A stretch of DNA of 64,000 nt from Neptunomonas qingdaonensis (GTDB lineage: Bacteria > Pseudomonadota > Gammaproteobacteria > Pseudomonadales > Balneatricaceae): contig NZ_FOOU01000002.1 of the NCBI RefSeq assembly GCF_900113275.1, positions 392,141-456,140 of the forward strand. The letters run 5' to 3'. The translations under genes and the position numbers were made by a program. The notes below the pieces were generated by a model. The model worked only from the letters and a program-made list of their open reading frames with translations, did no database searches and had not been told where the DNA came from. Positions 51,385 through 59,615 of this stretch are shown here, piece after piece; position 1 is the stretch's first letter; each line of letters starts with the position of its first letter.

Positions 51385-51740
51385 AGTTTCATGGCCGAAT
51401 TTTTCCGTGACATAGTTTCAGGCTTGATACAGGTAGTTTTCTCTCCGGTCATTTAATCAGCGCATCATGGTAAACATGCGATTAAATCCCACAATATAAG
51501 ATAATACAGGTCAGAGCTTTTCAGGAGTACATCAACGGCACAAACGATGAATTTCTATTAATAGGTCCGACAAAGACGAAATTCACGCATCATTCTACCT
51601 TCAAATACACTATAAAAATCGGAAAATGGTTTTCACACATACATGGTCGGCAAGCGTCTTAAATGGCGCTAAATGGCGTTTAGGAATTCGTGCGTGAAGC
51701 GCCTATGGGCATTAAACCAAACCAAAAAAGAGGAAGACCC

Positions 51741-51779
51741 ATGAATTTCTACAATACTACTCATCTCCATTATTGTTGA
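51741..51779 (+). CDS. Tiny ORF with strong ribosome binding site
   Basis: ATG to TGA encodes MNFYNTTHLHYC, 12 residues. It is preceded by AGAGGAAG at ideal spacing (about 5 bases), which is unusual for chance. A hairpin CCCGAC-loop-GTCGGG (51797-51816) follows the stop closely, but no gene reads onward on this strand. It could be a translated leader of an RNA, a small peptide, or chance. Confidence 0.3.
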   Translation: MNFYNTTHLHYC

Positions 51780-51979
51780 ATCGTTTTACATACCCGACCT
51801 CCCTATGTCGGGATCATCGATCACGAAGATAAAACACGAAACACTGCTAAATAAAAAGATACCCGCTAACCGAGGAAGTCTTGCTGTACACCAAACTTTG
51901 ACAGAGTCAGGCACGATATAATTGAGACTATATAAATGAAAACAATTCCTTGCTCCGTTACATCAACGTCCGCATGATA

Positions 51980-52035
51980 GACGCGAGCTTAGAGCGTCCT
52001 AATTGACGCGAGCTTAGAGCGTCCTAATTGACGCG
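51980..52035. repeat. 25-bp tandem repeat with internal dyad
   Basis: Two perfect 25-bp units (51980-52004, 52005-52029) plus the first six bases of a third (52030-52035). Each unit contains the dyad GACGC ... GCGTC, so each can form a small hairpin. It lies just past the end of the ClpP-like gene. There are no spacers, so it is not CRISPR. Confidence 0.9.
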
Positions 52036-52039
52036 TTTG

Positions 52040-52759
52040 TTATATTTTTTTTGTGAACAGTTTATATTTATCAAACTTAGTTGGTGGCAATATATAAATC
52101 TCACTAAAGTCAATTAGTAAGCTATCATCAAGCATATTTATATGTTGCTCACTTGCGTTAGATAAACCTACCATCTCTTTGTATTTATTATTGGCAACAA
52201 ATTCTAAAGAATTATAGTTAAAAGAACAAAAACAAAAATCAACGGTTCCACCTGAATGGTGAAGACCGACTTGAAAATCATTACCTATCATAATTCTTTC
52301 GTTACCCATAACAAAAACAAACGGGCATGCAGAGTAACAAACCGTAGTAGTCAATACCCTTTTATTTTTAACGATATATTTTTCCGCCAAGCAAGTATCA
52401 AAACCATTCTCTTTAATCCAATAACCTATTTCTGTAGCAGTATTAATACTCCCTCCAGGGCTATCAAAACAAATTATTTTATTGTTCGGGCCTTTTAGAT
52501 TTTTGATTGAACTTATCGTCCCCTCATCTAATCGACCTTTAATTAAGATTACATTTTTTAAGCAGGATGTTTTATCCTGATTACAAGCATCTACAATTAA
52601 GGCTTTATCTAAGTCTACATTTTCATCTCCATCACTTACAGATATTGTGTCATAAAATCCAAGTTCTCTTTTGAAACCAGGAATATATGTGCATAAAACA
52701 TATGAACATAAAAGAGAAAATAAAATAAAAATAACTAGATAAATAGATGAATTCTTCAA
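52040..52759 (-). CDS. Membrane-anchored ClpP/SppA-like protein
   Basis: This 239-aa protein has one N-terminal membrane helix (about 6-25) and a periplasmic ClpP/crotonase-like domain: ICFDSPGGSINTATEIG (96-112) and TTVCYSACPFVFVMG (138-152), with S143 as the likely nucleophile and the HH pair at 167-168. It resembles the COG3904 group of predicted periplasmic proteins, in which CxSAC replaces the usual ASAA. The extra CxC (CFC, 176-178) suggests disulphides. Function is unknown. It is flanked by tandem repeats and a transposase remnant. Confidence 0.65.
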   Translation of the reverse strand: MKNSSIYLVIFILFSLLCSYVLCTYIPGFKRELGFYDTISVSDGDENVDLDKALIVDACNQDKTSCLKNVILIKGRLDEGTISSIKNLKGPNNKIICFDSPGGSINTATEIGYWIKENGFDTCLAEKYIVKNKRVLTTTVCYSACPFVFVMGNERIMIGNDFQVGLHHSGGTVDFCFCSFNYNSLEFVANNKYKEMVGLSNASEQHINMLDDSLLIDFSEIYILPPTKFDKYKLFTKKI

Positions 52760-53048
52760 TACCCCACTTCCTTATAAAATAATAACAAGACTGTCGAATT
52801 TGACATTCCTGCATAAAAACACACATCCTCAAAACCCTTTCTTGATTATTATTAATGCCTGATCGATTTTTTATTACTCTGATTTCATCAATTAAAACAC
52901 GTTTATATTGATTCCCATGCTGCCTTTTCAGACTTATGAGTAAGCAGGAAGTGACCTTTAATCTTCACTCAATGCGTTGGGTCGCGATCTTCTCGATATT
53001 AATGTAATCACTGGCATTACCTTCCATTAACCTCTCAGCGTAAAACGC

Positions 53049-53258
53049 TTAAAGCATTTTATTTTCAATAATTCCGAATATTGGTTCAACAGTGCCGAGG
53101 CCCTTGCTGTAAATACGCTCCCCTATCGAGCTCTCGATCTTGGCTTTCATACATTCTATGTAGCTGGGTTGTGTATTAGTTCTGATTACATACTCCACAT
53201 CATCCATCCGGCCCATACCCTGTCCAAGCGTACGATACCTGCTCGTCATGACATCCAA
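53049..53258 (-). pseudogene. Transposase C-terminal remnant (IS1182-like)
   Basis: The frame contains MKAKIESSIGERIYSKGL and GTVEPIFGII, which match the end region of IS1182-family DDE transposases (YSKR-GTVEPVFG-type, carrying the last catalytic Glu). Everything upstream is missing, and the frame stops soon after. The adjacent 52760-53048 has no gene. It cannot be the other half of the N-terminal remnant at 48.4 kb because the order is wrong for one copy on the same strand. Confidence 0.7.
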
Positions 53259-53314
53259 TTTATTCCCTTTTAATACAACATCTGACTCGGACTAGCTCAC
53301 CTGCTATGAGCCTC

Positions 53315-56215
53315 TTAAAAACCCTTATAAAACGTCTCAACAAACCCTCTGACCTTGTCTGTCACACGATTAAATACATTCTCGCGCTGTAGTAGTTTAG
53401 GCTTGGCTTGCAGCACATCAAACACGTCGTCACGCAGTGGGCTGCGATTGGTGTATATCATTCTATCCACCATCGCTTTAAAGCTATCAGTAACCAGCGA
53501 TTCTTCCTCGCACAACTCAGTAAGAGCCTTATGTTTCTCGACCTCCCAATAGGCATCAAAAGCCTCACCTACTTGCTCAGGGGTTTGCACTTTATCCAGA
53601 TTGGTCTTGATAAACTTCTCAATAAGCTCTTTCTTGCTGCGTAGCTCAGGTGTGCCGCCCAATAGATCCATAATGGATTTGTATTGGTACTCATAGTCTT
53701 TGTTATTATCCGTGCCTTTCAATTTAGCAATCAGCTGAGTGATATACCGAACATTGATCTCATCACGGTGTATAAGCTCTAGCTCAAAATCGACATCTTC
53801 AAGAATTGAGGTTTTCTGGGTTTGGTTATCGGTGCGCACCTTGTCGTATAAATCTAGGTACTTACTTTTGTAATCTTCAAATTCTTGCTCATCAATCTTC
53901 ACATCATCAAAACTGAAATCGGCAAAGGTACTTAATATATTCTTCAGGCGCAGCAGCTCTCTATACGCCTGCACAAAGGCTAGTTCCTGCTCCTCATCAG
54001 CCAAGTCATCTACACTCTCTAAATCGGGCGCTATCGACAGCAGCTTGCCATAGGCCTGATTAAACAATTTAAGGAACTCTTCATAAGGCGGCATGATCAC
54101 CGTCTCTTTAGCATCCTTGTTAGCAAACAATGTTAATGCCGTGTCGGTTGCTGCTTTTAAGTTACGGAAGCAGACAATATTACCTTGAGACTTTTGCTCA
54201 TTCAGAATTCGATTAGTACGGGAATAGGCTTGAATAAGACCGTGGTGTTTGAGGTTCTTATCCACATACAATGTGTTTAATGGTTGGCTATCAAAGCCGG
54301 TCAGAAACATATTCACCACCAACAAAATATCGATTTTTCGCTCACGCACCTTTTTAGAGATATCGTTGTAATAGTTGTAATACGACTCACTATCCTTGGT
54401 CGTGTATCTCGTACCAAACATCTGATTGTAGTCACCAATAAACTGTTCCAGCTTATCGCGGCTATGGGTAAAGGTGTTGGCACCGTAATTTGACGAAGCC
54501 TCTGCGATCCCCTCTATATCCGGAGCCTCATCCACACTGTCTAGAAAGCCATTGGCATCTGGGTCTTCTTCATTAGCAGCGTAGGAGAAAATAGTGGCTA
54601 TGCGTAAATCATGCTCACCTGCTTCTTTTTTCTGCTGGAACAGCTTGTAGTATTCAATCAGGGCAGGGACTGAGCTGACGCAGAACATGCCTGTAAAGGC
54701 TTTGCTGTGGGTTTTGCTCTTATGGTTAGCGATGATATAGTCGGCTATCTTATTCAGCCGCATAGGGGCTTCCAGGAGCTCCTGGGTGTCGATACCTTCC
54801 ACTTCGATATCGATTGCGTTTTTGCTGCCTTCTTTCTCTTTGTAACGCCCTACATATTCAATGCCAAACTTGAGGACGTTTTCGTCTTTGATCGCATCGA
54901 CAATGGTGTACTTGTGCAGGCACTCATCAAACAGATCTTTAGTGGTGTATTTACGTGAGGCTTTGCTATGGGCATTTTCGACAAAAATAGGTGTACCGGT
55001 AAAGCCGAACAGTTGGTGGTTATTAAAAAAACTGACGATGCGCTGATGGGTCTCACCAAACTGGCTGCGGTGGCATTCATCAAAAATAAACACGATGGAT
55101 TTATCTTTAAGTTTGTCCATCTTTTTGGTGTAACGTTTATGGCTGATAGCGTTATTAAGCTTTTGAATAGTGGTGACGATCAGCTTGCTATTACGCTGCT
55201 CATTGATTTTATTAGCAGGTACGGGCGCATCCGTGAACTGATCGACCAGTACTTTGGTGTTGTCGGTACTATCAACACAGCCTTTAGCAAAGGCGTTAAA
55301 TTCTTTACTGGTTTGAAAATCCAGATCTTTTCTATCCACCACAAACACCACCTTATGTACCTCGGGCGAGGTGGTGAGGATTTGCGCGACCTTAAAGCTG
55401 GTCAAGGTTTTACCGGAGCCAGTGGCATGCCAGATATAACCGTTTTGATCAGAGGTGTTTACCCGCTCTACAATCGCTTCAGTAGCGTAGATTTGATAAG
55501 AGCGCATCACCATTAAAAAACGGCCAGTTTCGTTTAGTACAACATAGTTATTGAGCATCTTGCTCAGGTGCGCAGGTCGTAAAAACATCTCGGCGAACTT
55601 AGTTAGATCGGTATAACGGTTATTGTGTTCATCAGCCCAGAAGAAGGTTTGTTTAAAACTCTGGCTTTTGTTATTGGCGTAATACTTGGTGTTCACCCCA
55701 TTGCTGATAACAAAAATCTGAACATACTGGAACAGACCATAGCTCGCCCAATAACTGTGGCGCTGGTAGCGGTTAATCTGGTTAAAGGCTTCTTTTAACT
55801 CCAGGCCACGGCGTTTGAGTTCGATCTGGATCAGCGGCAAACCGTTGATCAGCACGGTGACGTCGTAACGGTTTTTATAGCGGCCTTCTACCGTGACCTG
55901 CTGGGTGACCTGATAGTTGTTTTTTTCGGACTCTTCATGCAAAAAACGGATATAAGCTGCCGTGCCATCCTCTTTGTTGATTTGCAGGCGGTCACGCAAG
56001 GTTTTGGCTTTTTCAAATATTGTGCCCTTGCCCAGACGGTTAAGCACTTGTTTGAACTCACCGCTGCTCAACTGCATATCATTGAGCTTTTCCAGTTGGT
56101 TTTTTAAATTGGCCAGCAGCGAGGCTTCATCATTGATGCTAACTACTTCAAAGCCCTGCTTACTTAACTGGGCAATCAAGTTGTCTTCTAATATGGCTTC
56201 TGGTTGTACTGACAA
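53315..56215 (-). CDS. hsdR: Type I restriction enzyme R subunit
   Basis: HsdR is the translocating and cutting subunit of a type I restriction enzyme. The 966-aa protein has a PD-(D/E)xK nuclease core (D118, E132-x-K134 in QIELKRRG), then superfamily-2 motor motifs: Walker A GSGKT (266-270) and DECH (379-382), followed by a helicase C domain with SRTNRI and a helical C-terminus that contacts the methylase. The start is TTG with AAGGAGAG just upstream. It is the third gene of hsdM-hsdS-hsdR. Confidence 0.95.
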   Translation of the reverse strand: MSVQPEAILEDNLIAQLSKQGFEVVSINDEASLLANLKNQLEKLNDMQLSSGEFKQVLNRLGKGTIFEKAKTLRDRLQINKEDGTAAYIRFLHEESEKNNYQVTQQVTVEGRYKNRYDVTVLINGLPLIQIELKRRGLELKEAFNQINRYQRHSYWASYGLFQYVQIFVISNGVNTKYYANNKSQSFKQTFFWADEHNNRYTDLTKFAEMFLRPAHLSKMLNNYVVLNETGRFLMVMRSYQIYATEAIVERVNTSDQNGYIWHATGSGKTLTSFKVAQILTTSPEVHKVVFVVDRKDLDFQTSKEFNAFAKGCVDSTDNTKVLVDQFTDAPVPANKINEQRNSKLIVTTIQKLNNAISHKRYTKKMDKLKDKSIVFIFDECHRSQFGETHQRIVSFFNNHQLFGFTGTPIFVENAHSKASRKYTTKDLFDECLHKYTIVDAIKDENVLKFGIEYVGRYKEKEGSKNAIDIEVEGIDTQELLEAPMRLNKIADYIIANHKSKTHSKAFTGMFCVSSVPALIEYYKLFQQKKEAGEHDLRIATIFSYAANEEDPDANGFLDSVDEAPDIEGIAEASSNYGANTFTHSRDKLEQFIGDYNQMFGTRYTTKDSESYYNYYNDISKKVRERKIDILLVVNMFLTGFDSQPLNTLYVDKNLKHHGLIQAYSRTNRILNEQKSQGNIVCFRNLKAATDTALTLFANKDAKETVIMPPYEEFLKLFNQAYGKLLSIAPDLESVDDLADEEQELAFVQAYRELLRLKNILSTFADFSFDDVKIDEQEFEDYKSKYLDLYDKVRTDNQTQKTSILEDVDFELELIHRDEINVRYITQLIAKLKGTDNNKDYEYQYKSIMDLLGGTPELRSKKELIEKFIKTNLDKVQTPEQVGEAFDAYWEVEKHKALTELCEEESLVTDSFKAMVDRMIYTNRSPLRDDVFDVLQAKPKLLQRENVFNRVTDKVRGFVETFYKGF

Positions 56216-56239
56216 GATGCTCTCCTTAGCAACCGCTAT

Positions 56240-57469
56240 TTACACAAACATCTGCTGTAGCAGACCTTTTTTAAAGGTTTGGGTGAGTTCGATTTGCTGG
56301 GCGGCAAGTTCGATTTTGTTATCGAGTGCTTTAACGAATTTTAGAATCTTTCTCTGCTCATCGACACACGGGAAAAGCATTTTGGTTTTCAGCCAACCTT
56401 TTGTCTTAAACAACAGTTTTTCGATATGCACACCATCACTGTTTCTAAAAAAGGCCTTCTTCATATCTAACGTTGTCGCTAGCAAGTTAAAATAATGAAT
56501 ATCTAGCTTTTCATTATTGGCCTCAAACACATTGTATTCATTTGAAACAATTGCCCCATCTAATGATTCAGGCACCATTCCGCATGCGCCATGAACTATT
56601 TGTCGCTTAGAGATAACAAATTGATTTTTCTTTAAAATGAACTGATTTTTAACCAGCACCTCTTTTCCTTTGAAAACTCCACGGCTAACAACACCGGCAT
56701 TTCTGCGTTTAACAGTGATTAGTTCATACTCTTCATTGTCGAGCATATTTAGCGAGTTTTCTTGCAGCACTAAAACGCCGTTTAGTCGATATTCTTGCCA
56801 ATCAGGAAAATCATTTCCGTTATCATCCTTAAAACGAATCTGCCGGGAAAACAGCTGCTGCATCACGCCTTTTTTGTATTGCTGCAATAAGGCGTTTTTT
56901 TGTTTTAGCAGGCTAATTTTTTTATCGACGGCGGAGAGAAAGTCAGCGATTTTTTGTTGCTCTTCCAAGTTACGGGGAACATGTAACTTAATAGCTTTTA
57001 CTAAACCTCCGCTCAAGTTCTTTTGTCCGCCGTCGTTAGCAATATTTCTAATTGCTTCATAATTTCTTTGAAGATAGTAAAAAGCAAATTTTACCAATAC
57101 TCTTTCAGCATCAAAGCTAACAGCCGCACAAGCCTGATTGGTTGCGGCAGGTTTCTTAAGAATAGCGACTTTCCCTCGTGTCACCCCTTGTCCATATAGT
57201 GCAATTAAGAGAGTGTCCCGCTTAAATAATTTGGCAGATGAATTACCCAAGCCTTCTTGAGTAATAAATTCATCAGCCTCTTCAATCTCATTAAAATCAA
57301 TTTTCGAAGTTGTAACCCATGGAATATCTCCACCCCAATACCCTTTATTACTTCTATTTGGCGTTCCCCCAGAGGTTACATGAGCTAAATTTTCAATTGT
57401 CTCAGGAAGCCAATCATCAGCAAATTTTGGAAATCTAATATCTAAAGCTGCTCTTGCAAGGGTCAACAC
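56240..57469 (-). CDS. hsdS: Type I restriction specificity subunit S
   Basis: HsdS sets the bipartite recognition sequence. The 409-aa protein has two target-recognition domains (about 10-170 and 205-370), each followed by a similar conserved helix: EEQQKIADFLSAVDKKI and DEQRKILKFVKALDNKI, each ending KKG-x2-QQ. The GTG start overlaps the hsdM stop (TAGTG). Both halves look complete, so the gene is probably active. The recognised sequence cannot be read from the protein. Confidence 0.95.
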   Translation of the reverse strand: MLTLARAALDIRFPKFADDWLPETIENLAHVTSGGTPNRSNKGYWGGDIPWVTTSKIDFNEIEEADEFITQEGLGNSSAKLFKRDTLLIALYGQGVTRGKVAILKKPAATNQACAAVSFDAERVLVKFAFYYLQRNYEAIRNIANDGGQKNLSGGLVKAIKLHVPRNLEEQQKIADFLSAVDKKISLLKQKNALLQQYKKGVMQQLFSRQIRFKDDNGNDFPDWQEYRLNGVLVLQENSLNMLDNEEYELITVKRRNAGVVSRGVFKGKEVLVKNQFILKKNQFVISKRQIVHGACGMVPESLDGAIVSNEYNVFEANNEKLDIHYFNLLATTLDMKKAFFRNSDGVHIEKLLFKTKGWLKTKMLFPCVDEQRKILKFVKALDNKIELAAQQIELTQTFKKGLLQQMFV

Positions 57470-59037
57470 TACAGCTTCTCCGTAAATGGAACTTCAATTT
57501 GAAGTTGAGAACAGAAATCAACCAACACTTTATCTACGTTTTCAATTTCTGCTTCGCATGATCTAATAGAATTTGATACCACTACTAAATCAATAGCTTC
57601 TACTTCCTCAAACGTATCCACATACCTCGGAATATTCAGATTAAAATCATTTTCTTTAATCTCTTTTAACGAGGCGGCATAAGCGAATTTATCGACAAAC
57701 TCGCGTTTTTCAATCGCATCCAAAATGCGATCCAAATCTTCATCACGCAGGTAGTTCTGATTGGTCGCTTTGCCATAATGGGCGCTGGCATCAATAAACA
57801 ATACGTTATCGTTATGCTCGCGCTGCTTCTTCAGCACCAAAATACAGGTAGGAATGGAGGTTCCAAAAAACACATTGGCGGGCAAACCTATGACTGCATC
57901 CAAGCAATTTTTCTGCTCAATCAAAAACTGGCGAATATGGCCTTCTGCTGCGCCACGGAATAACACACCATGAGGTAGCACCACGGCCATGATCCCATCG
58001 TCATCCAGCTGATAAAACATATGTTGCACAAAGGCAAAGTCAGCTTTGGATTTTGGCGCTAGCTTGCCGTAATCAGCAAAGCGCTCATCGGTTAAAAAAC
58101 CGACATTAGCTGACCAGTCAGCAGAAAATGGTGGATTGGCGACAACGGCTTCAAAGCGCTTGTCGGTATGGTGTGGCGTTTCGAGGGTGTCATCCTGCTG
58201 AATATCAAAACGGCTGTAGTGCACGTCGTGCAGGATCATGTTCATGCGTGCCAGATTGTAGGTGCTGGGGTTGGATTCCTGACCGAAGAACTCGCTCACT
58301 TCATCCACCTCTTTTGCGACACGTAACAGCAAGGAACCGGAGCCACAGGTAGGGTCATAAACATTACGTAAACGGGTTTTATCAAAGGTTACTATCTTAG
58401 CCAGCAACTTAGACACCATCTGAGGCGTGTAAAACTCACCGGCCTTCTTACCGGCACCACTGGCAAACTGACCAATCAGGTACTCGTAGGCATCGCCCAA
58501 CACGTCGATTTCAGTGTCATCCAAACGGAAGTCGATAGCATCCAAGTGGGTGAGAACTTTGCTGATCAGCTCATTTTTGGATTTTTCAGTTTTGCCCAGT
58601 TTGTTCGAGGTGAGATCCAGGTCATCAAACAGGCCGTTAAAGTCGTCTTCAGCATCACTACCCATGGTGCTTTGTTCGATATGGCGCAGCACGACCCCCA
58701 ATGGCTCAATAATAAACTCGCCCTGCTCACCCCTTTCAGCAATAACATGGAATAGTTCCGAGGGCTTAAGGAAAAAACCGAGCTGATTGATGGCTTCGGT
58801 TTTGATAGCTTCTAGATACTTTAGCCCCTCATCACTGGTCTCATCGATGCTGTCGAATGCGATGCCGTCTTCTTTGAGAATGGCATCGGCATAGCGGTGC
58901 ATTTTTTCAGAAAGGTATTTATAGAAGATGAAACCGAGGATGTAATCGCGGAATTCATCGGCACTCATATTGCCACGCAGGGCGTTAGCGATATTCCAGA
59001 GTTGTTTTTCGAGTTGTTTCTTGTGCTGCTCTACCAT
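57469..59037 (-). CDS. hsdM: Type I restriction methylase subunit M
   Basis: HsdM methylates adenine in the recognition sequence. From ATG 59037 the protein is 522 aa, close to EcoR124I HsdM. It has DPTCGSG (228-234) for S-adenosylmethionine and NPPF (301-304) as the catalytic motif. An in-frame ATG at 59112 gives 25 more residues with no Shine-Dalgarno sequence, so I prefer the later start, whose MVEQHKKQLEKQLWNIAN resembles known family N-termini. It leads the operon. Confidence 0.93.
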   Translation of the reverse strand: MVEQHKKQLEKQLWNIANALRGNMSADEFRDYILGFIFYKYLSEKMHRYADAILKEDGIAFDSIDETSDEGLKYLEAIKTEAINQLGFFLKPSELFHVIAERGEQGEFIIEPLGVVLRHIEQSTMGSDAEDDFNGLFDDLDLTSNKLGKTEKSKNELISKVLTHLDAIDFRLDDTEIDVLGDAYEYLIGQFASGAGKKAGEFYTPQMVSKLLAKIVTFDKTRLRNVYDPTCGSGSLLLRVAKEVDEVSEFFGQESNPSTYNLARMNMILHDVHYSRFDIQQDDTLETPHHTDKRFEAVVANPPFSADWSANVGFLTDERFADYGKLAPKSKADFAFVQHMFYQLDDDGIMAVVLPHGVLFRGAAEGHIRQFLIEQKNCLDAVIGLPANVFFGTSIPTCILVLKKQREHNDNVLFIDASAHYGKATNQNYLRDEDLDRILDAIEKREFVDKFAYAASLKEIKENDFNLNIPRYVDTFEEVEAIDLVVVSNSIRSCEAEIENVDKVLVDFCSQLQIEVPFTEKL

Positions 59038-59615
59038 TAGCTTTTTATCATCCTGAACCCAGCCATTTACTGGTCTATACAATTTATTATACTGGAGCAA
59101 TGCTACCGCCATAGTATGAAGAAGGGACTATAGCTTGAGAAAACCTCAACCGATACCCGCCCAACACGCTAACAGTTAAAAGACTCGCTATCGGATAGTA
59201 AATAAGCCCAATACTGGGCACTAAACCTTCCATCTGCACCCGAACTGCCAAGGTAAGGTGTGAATTAGTGGTGATTCACTGTGTGGTGCTGGTGACGGGG
59301 TATTTATGCACAGCCTTCTAAGTCAAGAATATACGTAGGAGCCCTCAGAATCAGTCAGGAACGCTTTGTACAATCACATTAATCATATTGGCATGTATAA
59401 ACGAGAGCATGAGACTATACCCGCTCAGGGCTCCTTAATCATTCTCGCACAGGCTACCTGTCCATAAAATTCAAGGCATAAATAAACGTTATACGCTCAC
59501 GCCAAACATGACTCAGTGCAAAAAGTAAAAAACCATTGTTAGGCGACAATTATGATGCCATTATTTTAATTTCAGCTTATTCTTTTTATATCAGTCACCA
59601 CAAAACTGACGACCT
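59038..59615. other. Gap between hsdM and tniQ
   Basis: No gene is seen. The two divergent genes must both be expressed from here. A 6-bp hairpin (59260-59279) and a 9-bp inverted pair AGGAGCCCT/AGGGCTCCT (59337-59345, 59427-59435) about 80 bases apart are the only structure. Confidence 0.4.

Larger units (their letters stand above)
51021..52039. other. 1-kb gap without a normal gene
   Basis: No reading frame of ordinary size is supported here. It holds an A-rich heptamer repeat (51358-51384), a tiny ORF with a strong ribosome site (51741-51779), a hairpin right after it, an 8-bp inverted pair TTCACGCA/TGCGTGAA (51582-51589 and 51691-51698) and a 25-bp tandem repeat at its right end. The base composition is AT-rich. 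It may be remains of mobile DNA or an unannotated RNA locus. Confidence 0.5.

Noticed and set aside
51980..52035. Tandem repeats considered as a CRISPR array
   Set aside because: Units are directly adjacent with no spacers and no cas genes are nearby.
54968..55516. Plus-strand frame of 182 codons inside hsdR
   Set aside because: Antisense shadow of the hsdR helicase region, without ribosome site or domain.
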